A stretch of DNA of 64,000 bases from UBA9620 sp965220695. GTDB lineage: Bacteria > Acidobacteriota > Vicinamibacteria > Vicinamibacterales > UBA8438. Positions 59,598 through 64,000 of this stretch are shown piece after piece (the stretch's first letter is position 1; each line of letters begins with the position of its first letter). The notes under the pieces were generated by a model, which was not told where the DNA came from, did no database searches, and saw only the letters and a program-made list of their open reading frames with translations. Both the position numbers and the translations under genes were made by a program. The stretch covers positions 3,658,001 through 3,722,000 of the forward strand of contig OZ244838.1 of NCBI GenBank assembly GCA_965220695.1. The letters are read 5' to 3'.

Positions 59598-60944
59598 CTA
59601 TCGACCGACGTCGAGCGCCACGATCTTCTCGTGGTCGCGGGCGTAGAGCGTCGTTCCAACCAGCGTCGGGACCGTCCATGCCGTCGTGTCGAAGATGTGA
59701 GCCTGGCCCAATGTACTGAAACCATCGGGCGAGAATCTCCCCAGAACCAGATCGCCATCTTCATCAAGAAGGATTACCTTCCCATCTGCGTACACCAGAC
59801 TCGATCGGCCGAAACCGCGCTCCTGCCATCCGGCCTCGCCGGTGTTGATATCCAACGCCGTGAGGAATGCCGGACCGAACCCTCCATCGGAGCCGTAGAC
59901 GAAATCGCCAACGCGAATCGCGTTGACGAACATGAGTTTCATCCGTTCCGTAAACCAGAGCTCTTCGACCTCGGTGACTACACCCCGGCGGCTGAGCCTG
60001 AGCGCGCGGCTTCCCTGGTTGTAGGCCGACGAAACGAACAACACGTTGTCCGGCCCCCACACCGGCATGCTGTTGTTCATGTCACCGCTCGTGTCATGAG
60101 GATGTGACCAGAGGATCTCGCCTGAGGCTGGATCCATTCCGTTGATCGTTTGTCCGCCCACGACGACGACCTGAAGCTGCCCATCGACGTCGATCAGTAT
60201 GGGCGCGGCATTGGCGATCAGAAAGTCGCCGTTCTTCCAGACCAACGCGCCGTCACGCTGTCGAAACGCCATCACGGCCTGACCCTCGCCCCCTGCCTGA
60301 AGGATGATCGTGTCCTCGAAAGCCAGCGGGTTCCCTCCGTAGCCTGCCTTGACGGCGGGTCGGATGAAAGTGGGCGGCGCACCATACTCCTCGACAAGGT
60401 CGTGAGACCAGACCAGTTCCCCCGTCTCTTTCGTGAAGGCGTGGAGCTGTTTGTTGGTGCCGGCGGTAAAGACCAGGTCGCCGACGACGAGGGGCGTCGA
60501 GTGGGGTCCGGCACCGTAGCGGAAGTTCAATGGCTCCGAGGGATACTCGTATTCCCATTTCGTCTCGCCCGTCGCCGCGTCGATCGCAATGACGATTTCA
60601 CTGCCTTCGAATCCTCCGCCTCGGTTTCTCCGTCCGCCTTGCCCGGCCGACCGCTCACCGCGCCGGTACATCGTGTACAACACCCCGCGGTCAACCGCTA
60701 TCGACGAGTGGCCGAGACCCAGCGGCCGAGTCCAGACGACGGGCGGGCCGTCCTGGCCCCAGGAGTCCGCCAACCCAACCGCGTCGGATATGAAATTGCG
60801 CGTCGGCCCGCCCCATTGTCGCCAGTCGCCGGCAACAGGGTCGGAAGTCTGCCCGGCTGTCTCGACGAGAAACACCGCGGTCACGACGGCGACGGTGGCA
60901 AGCGCTTTCACACCTGCGGACCGGACTCGGCTTGGATCACTCAT
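59598..60944 (-). CDS. Secreted PQQ-like beta-propeller repeat protein
   Basis: The 448-residue protein has a signal peptide (AGVKALATVAVVTAVFLVET) and then BamB/quinoprotein-like blades: DWRQWGGPTRNFISDAVGLA, VIAIDAATGETKWEY, LHAFTKETGELVWSHDLVEE, INGMDPASGEILWSHPHD and TALDINTGEAGWQER. There is no heme motif and not all PQQ ligands are obvious, so it may be a non-enzymatic propeller. An AGGT lies 8 bases before the ATG. Confidence 0.83.
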   Translation of the reverse strand: MSDPSRVRSAGVKALATVAVVTAVFLVETAGQTSDPVAGDWRQWGGPTRNFISDAVGLADSWGQDGPPVVWTRPLGLGHSSIAVDRGVLYTMYRRGERSAGQGGRRNRGGGFEGSEIVIAIDAATGETKWEYEYPSEPLNFRYGAGPHSTPLVVGDLVFTAGTNKQLHAFTKETGELVWSHDLVEEYGAPPTFIRPAVKAGYGGNPLAFEDTIILQAGGEGQAVMAFRQRDGALVWKNGDFLIANAAPILIDVDGQLQVVVVGGQTINGMDPASGEILWSHPHDTSGDMNNSMPVWGPDNVLFVSSAYNQGSRALRLSRRGVVTEVEELWFTERMKLMFVNAIRVGDFVYGSDGGFGPAFLTALDINTGEAGWQERGFGRSSLVYADGKVILLDEDGDLVLGRFSPDGFSTLGQAHIFDTTAWTVPTLVGTTLYARDHEKIVALDVGR

Positions 60945-61059
60945 GAACTACCTGGGTGAGAAGATTTCGCGGACGACAGTGCCATGCTAAGAGCTGGGAC
61001 TGGCACGTTCAAGCAAAAAGCACGGGACAGGCCAGCCCATCTTGCGTCATTTCGGACGC

Positions 61060-61170
61060 GCCCGAAGAAGAGCCGCAACACGGACTGGCAGCATCTGTAC
61101 GACACCGGCGGCATGCGACGGACGCACCTGCGAGGGCATGCCAACATCCTCAAGCGACTACTCGTGTGGG
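61060..61170 (+). pseudogene. C-terminal fragment of an IS1182-type transposase
   Basis: The frame NTDWQHLYDTGGMRRTHLRG and HANILKRLLV resembles the conserved end of IS1182/DUF772 transposases (RRTHLRGxxNILKRLL). The catalytic core is absent. A more AT-rich stretch with GATAA...TTATC follows at 61194-61222 and may be an element end. Confidence 0.5.
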
Positions 61171-61231
61171 GGACCATACCCCCTCATGATAAAGATAAGC
61201 TACTGATAATTAAGGTGTTATCTAAGATGAA

Positions 61232-61321
61232 TGGCGGAGAGAGTGGGATTCGAACCCACGGTAGAGTTTCCCCTACACACGCTTTCCAAGCGTGCTCCTT
61301 CAACCGCTCGGACATCTCTCC
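61232..61321 (-). tRNA. tRNA-Ser (anticodon GGA), CCA encoded
   Basis: On the minus strand the acceptor stem GGAGAGA pairs with TCTCTCC, followed by G and CCA. The D-arm GAGCGGTTGAAGGAG, anticodon stem-loop CACGCTTGGAAAGCGTG with GGA, a long variable arm (TGTAGGGGAAACTCTA) and T-arm GTGGGTTCGAATCCCAC are all present. The long variable arm is diagnostic of class II Ser tRNA. Confidence 0.96.
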
Positions 61322-61519
61322 GCAATGGCCGGCCCATCGATGAGATGCGGTGACGGGTGGCGGACTGAGCGATTCCGGGCAAGTTTACCATGCCGGTTTC
61401 CGGCGTTCGGCGGGCTGGCGGCGCGGCTTGATCGGTCGGTGAGCCGGCGATAGACTGACATGTTTCCTGTCGGCGGCCGCCCGGTGGCGGGGACCGCCAG
61501 CGGCGACGGGTCGCAGCGC

Positions 61520-61618
61520 GGCCCGGACCCTGTGCAATCTCAGCCTACGAACCGCGTCAGGGCCGGAAGGCAGCAGCGCTAAGTAGTCACTGACATGTGC
61601 CGCAGGCTCTTCCGGGTC
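61520..61618 (+). ncRNA. ffs: Small bacterial signal recognition particle RNA (4.5S-like)
   Basis: The universal SRP domain IV is readable: GTCAGGGCCGGAAGGCAGCA, with the GGAA tetraloop at 61565-61568 and the asymmetric AGCAG loop opposite CAGG. Flanking arms CCCGGA (about 61522) and TCCGGG (61611) pair to close a hairpin of about 100 bases. It lies 72 bases upstream of dnaX, an arrangement seen in many bacteria. Exact ends are approximate. Confidence 0.88.
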
Positions 61619-61689
61619 GCGGCTGGGACCCGCCGCCTGCACGTTGCGTGTCCCAGCCGCGACCCCGGGTCCGTTGACGCGGCCATCCC

Positions 61690-63363
61690 ATGTCCTATCA
61701 GGTAATCGCGCGCAAGTGGCGCCCGCAACGGTTCGATGACGTGGTGGGGCAGCGGGGGGTCACCCAGACCCTGCGCAACGCCATCGCCCTGGACCGGGTC
61801 GCCCAGGCGTTCGTGTTCGCCGGCCCGCGCGGGGTGGGCAAGACGACCACCGCCCGCATCCTGGCGCGCGCGTTGAACTGCGTGTCCGGACCGACCGCCG
61901 ATCCCTGCGGCGAGTGCGACGCCTGCGTTGAGATCGCCGCGGGGCGCGACATCGATGTGCTGGAGATCGACGCCGCCACGCATACGCAGGTCGAGAACGT
62001 GCGCGAGGTGATCATCGCGGGGCTCTCGATCACACCGGTGCGTGACCGCTACAAGGTGTTCATCATCGACGAGGTGCACCAGCTTTCGTCCAGTTCGTTC
62101 AACGCGCTGCTGAAATCGATCGAGGAGCCGCCGCCTCATGTCGTCTTCATCATGGCGACGACGCTGCTCGGCAAGATTCCTGACACCATCCTGTCCCGTT
62201 CGCAGGTGTTCGAGTTCCGCACCATCGGCACGGCGGAGATCAACAGGCAGTTGCGCGCCATCATCGAATCCGAGGGGGTGACGATCGATGACGCCGGGCT
62301 GGCGCTGATCGCGCGGTCGGCGGCAGGCAGCATGCGTGATGCGCAGAGCGCGCTCGACCAGGTGATTGCATTTGCCGGCGAGTCGGCGTCGGCCGACGAG
62401 GTGTCGACCGTACTGGGGTTGGTGGGTCGCGACGCGGTGTTCGAGGTCGCCGAGACGGTGGCCGACGAGACGGCGCCTCGCGTGTTCGAGCTGGCCGGTC
62501 GCTTCGTCGAGGCGGGCTACGACCTGCGGCTGGTCTGTCGCGAGCTGTCACGGCTGGTGCGCGACATGCTGGTGCTGAAGGTGGACCCGGCGCGGCTTGA
62601 CGACCCGGACATCGCCGCCGACGCCGAACGCGAGCGGCTGCAGGCGTTGGCGGCGCGGTTCTCGCGCGAGGACCTGTTGCGCGGGTTCGATGTGCTGACG
62701 CGGGCCGAGTCCGAGATCCGCAGCGCCGCGCAGCCGCGGTACCACTTCGAGGTGGCGATGCTGCGCTGGATGCATCTGCGCACGCTCGTGCCGCTGACCG
62801 AGCTGGTGGCTGGACTCGAGCGGCAGCCGGCGCCCGCGGTCCGGTCGCGACCGAAGCCGGCGGCGGCGACGCCGGTCCCCGCCGCCCCGCCGTCCGCCCC
62901 GTCACCCGTGCCGCCCCCGGCCGCCGCCCCGCCGTCCGCGCCGTCGCCGCCCTCGGCCGCCGCCGCGCCCGCGCGACCGGATGATCCGCGGTCGGCGTTT
63001 CTCGCCGAGTTGCAGCGCACGAAGAAGTTCTTCTACGGTACCGTCGTCAGTCAGGCGCAACAGATCGCGGTGGACGCGAGCACCATCACCTTCACGTTCA
63101 GCGCCGGGCAGCAGACGCTGGCCAGGCAGGTGGAGACGGGCCGTCCGTGGCTCGAGGCGCTGGCGAAGAAGACCATGGGTCGCCAGATGAAGGTGGCCGT
63201 CCGGACGGCGCCGTCGCCGTCGCCGACACCCGAACCGCCGGCAACGACCGACGCGTCCGCGGCGCCGGCCAGGGACCTGTTTTCGCAGGCAATGGAGGAT
63301 CCGGGGGTGCAGGCGATGCTCGAGGTCCTCCCGGCCGAGATCAAGGGCGTCGAAGAAATCTGA
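61690..63363 (+). CDS. dnaX: DNA polymerase III subunit gamma/tau
   Basis: The 557-residue clamp-loader ATPase begins MSYQVIARKWRPQRFDDVVG. It has Walker A GPRGVGKTTTARI, zinc-binding Cys residues in NCVSGPTADPCGECDAC, Walker B FIIDEVHQLS and sensor-type SRSQVFEF. After the three clamp-loader domains a Pro/Ala-rich linker (about residues 380-435) leads to a tau-like C-terminal domain. It loads the sliding clamp at the replication fork. Confidence 0.95.
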   Translation: MSYQVIARKWRPQRFDDVVGQRGVTQTLRNAIALDRVAQAFVFAGPRGVGKTTTARILARALNCVSGPTADPCGECDACVEIAAGRDIDVLEIDAATHTQVENVREVIIAGLSITPVRDRYKVFIIDEVHQLSSSSFNALLKSIEEPPPHVVFIMATTLLGKIPDTILSRSQVFEFRTIGTAEINRQLRAIIESEGVTIDDAGLALIARSAAGSMRDAQSALDQVIAFAGESASADEVSTVLGLVGRDAVFEVAETVADETAPRVFELAGRFVEAGYDLRLVCRELSRLVRDMLVLKVDPARLDDPDIAADAERERLQALAARFSREDLLRGFDVLTRAESEIRSAAQPRYHFEVAMLRWMHLRTLVPLTELVAGLERQPAPAVRSRPKPAAATPVPAAPPSAPSPVPPPAAAPPSAPSPPSAAAAPARPDDPRSAFLAELQRTKKFFYGTVVSQAQQIAVDASTITFTFSAGQQTLARQVETGRPWLEALAKKTMGRQMKVAVRTAPSPSPTPEPPATTDASAAPARDLFSQAMEDPGVQAMLEVLPAEIKGVEEI

Positions 63364-63378
63364 GCAGATGAGCCAATC

Positions 63379-63678
63379 ATGAACATTCAGAAGATGATGC
63401 AGCAGGCGCAGCAGATGCAGGAGAACCTGCAGAGGCAGTTGAAGCAGACCACGGTCGAGGCGACCGCCGGCGGGGGGATGGTCAGGGTCGTCATGAACGG
63501 GGTCAAGGAGATCCGGAGCCTGACGATCGACCCGGAAGTGGTGTCGCCGGACGACATCGAGATGCTGCAGGACCTGATTATCGCCGCGGTCAGCGACGCG
63601 CAGCGGCGCGCCGACGACCTGATGTCGCAGCAGATGGGCGGCATGATGGGCGGGTTGAAGATTCCAGGGCTGACATGA
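63379..63678 (+). CDS. YbaB/EbfC family nucleoid-associated protein
   Basis: The 99-residue protein begins MNIQKMMQQAQQMQENLQRQ, then has VEATAGGGMVRVVMNGVKEI and the conserved acidic segment DPEVVSPDDIEMLQDLI, ending in a Met/Gly-rich tail. Homologues bind DNA as dimers and coat the nucleoid. It lies 15 bases after dnaX and overlaps recR by four bases (ATGA), the standard replication/repair gene order. Confidence 0.95.
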   Translation: MNIQKMMQQAQQMQENLQRQLKQTTVEATAGGGMVRVVMNGVKEIRSLTIDPEVVSPDDIEMLQDLIIAAVSDAQRRADDLMSQQMGGMMGGLKIPGLT

Positions 63679-64000
63679 TCCGGATCGAGCCGCTGGTCCG
63701 ATTGACCGACGCGCTGCAGCGACTGCCCGGCATCGGCGCCAAGAGCGCGCAGCGCATCGCCTTCCACCTGCTGGGACAGCCGCGCGAGGAGGTGGACCGG
63801 TTCTGTGACGCCATCCGTGACGTCAAGGAGCGGATCACCTACTGCTCGGTCTGCGCGAACATCACCGACTGCGATCCCTGTTTCTACTGCACCGACGACC
63901 GGCGCGATCGCCGGCTCATCTGTGTGGTGGAAGACCCGCGCAACGTCGCCGCCATCGAGAACACCGGTGAGTTCAAGGGTGTCTATCACGTCCTGATGGG
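63675..64000 (+). CDS. recR: Recombination protein RecR, 3' partial
   Basis: The visible 108 residues show the helix-hairpin-helix LPGIGAKSAQRIAF, the Cys4 zinc finger (CSVCANITDCDPCFYC) and the start of the Toprim domain (LICVVEDPRNVAAIENTGEF). RecR acts with RecFO to load RecA at single-strand gaps. The gene runs off the window edge. The ATG overlaps the ybaB stop. Confidence 0.95.
   Translation, partial: MIRIEPLVRLTDALQRLPGIGAKSAQRIAFHLLGQPREEVDRFCDAIRDVKERITYCSVCANITDCDPCFYCTDDRRDRRLICVVEDPRNVAAIENTGEFKGVYHVLM

Overview
The window is a GC-rich bacterial chromosome segment. It most likely comes from an Acidobacteriota genome, plausibly the Vicinamibacteria group. The inference rests on four orphan MacB/FtsX-type permeases of the kind expanded in acidobacteria (ADOP), several PQQ-dependent dehydrogenases, large TonB receptors, a DUF4159 protein, and the ffs-dnaX-ybaB-recR order. 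Species cannot be set from sequence alone.

Layout. 0-13.2 kb: LOG-family tail, TonB receptor, two tandem ADOP permeases, small secreted proteins, a PhzF-like enzyme, and a DUF305 plus beta-propeller fusion. 13.4-16.6 kb: a DUF1801 gene whose 3' end is duplicated around an insert carrying an XRE/ImmA-IrrE regulator, a frameshifted DUF4411 (PIN) toxin gene and a decayed MmeI-like type IIG enzyme. 16.6-28 kb: RNase D, kelch protein, DUF4159 protein, VapBC, a giant Calx-beta autotransporter, a LysR regulator and a D-cysteine desulfhydrase-like enzyme. 28-39.5 kb: accessory zone with two tandem TIR genes, a methyltransferase, a HicBA locus with a truncated toxin, a three-gene cassette of unknown function, two PQQ dehydrogenases with a cytochrome c domain, and an AbiE type IV toxin-antitoxin pair. 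39.6-53.3 kb: a third PQQ dehydrogenase, an esterase, and a near-identical pair of ADOP permease segments that bracket a complete fumarate reductase operon (frdABCD). 53.4-59.6 kb: gene graveyard holding succinate dehydrogenase fragments, a broken hemin-type TonB receptor, a shrunken VapC, helicase remnants and a truncated Rpn protein. 59.6-64 kb: a PQQ-repeat protein, tRNA-Ser, SRP RNA, dnaX, ybaB and recR.

The main unifying feature is a family of short non-coding elements. They have about 28-bp inverted ends (TAGCAGCCCGTGGTA...), variable interiors made of GAATTC-centred palindromes and a 34-bp hairpin repeat, and they lie at many of the rearranged joints. At several insertion points the element's terminal TAG is the stop codon of the neighbouring gene. 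Together with the direct repeats this describes a chromosome in which defence, toxin-antitoxin and redox genes are repeatedly duplicated, captured and broken.
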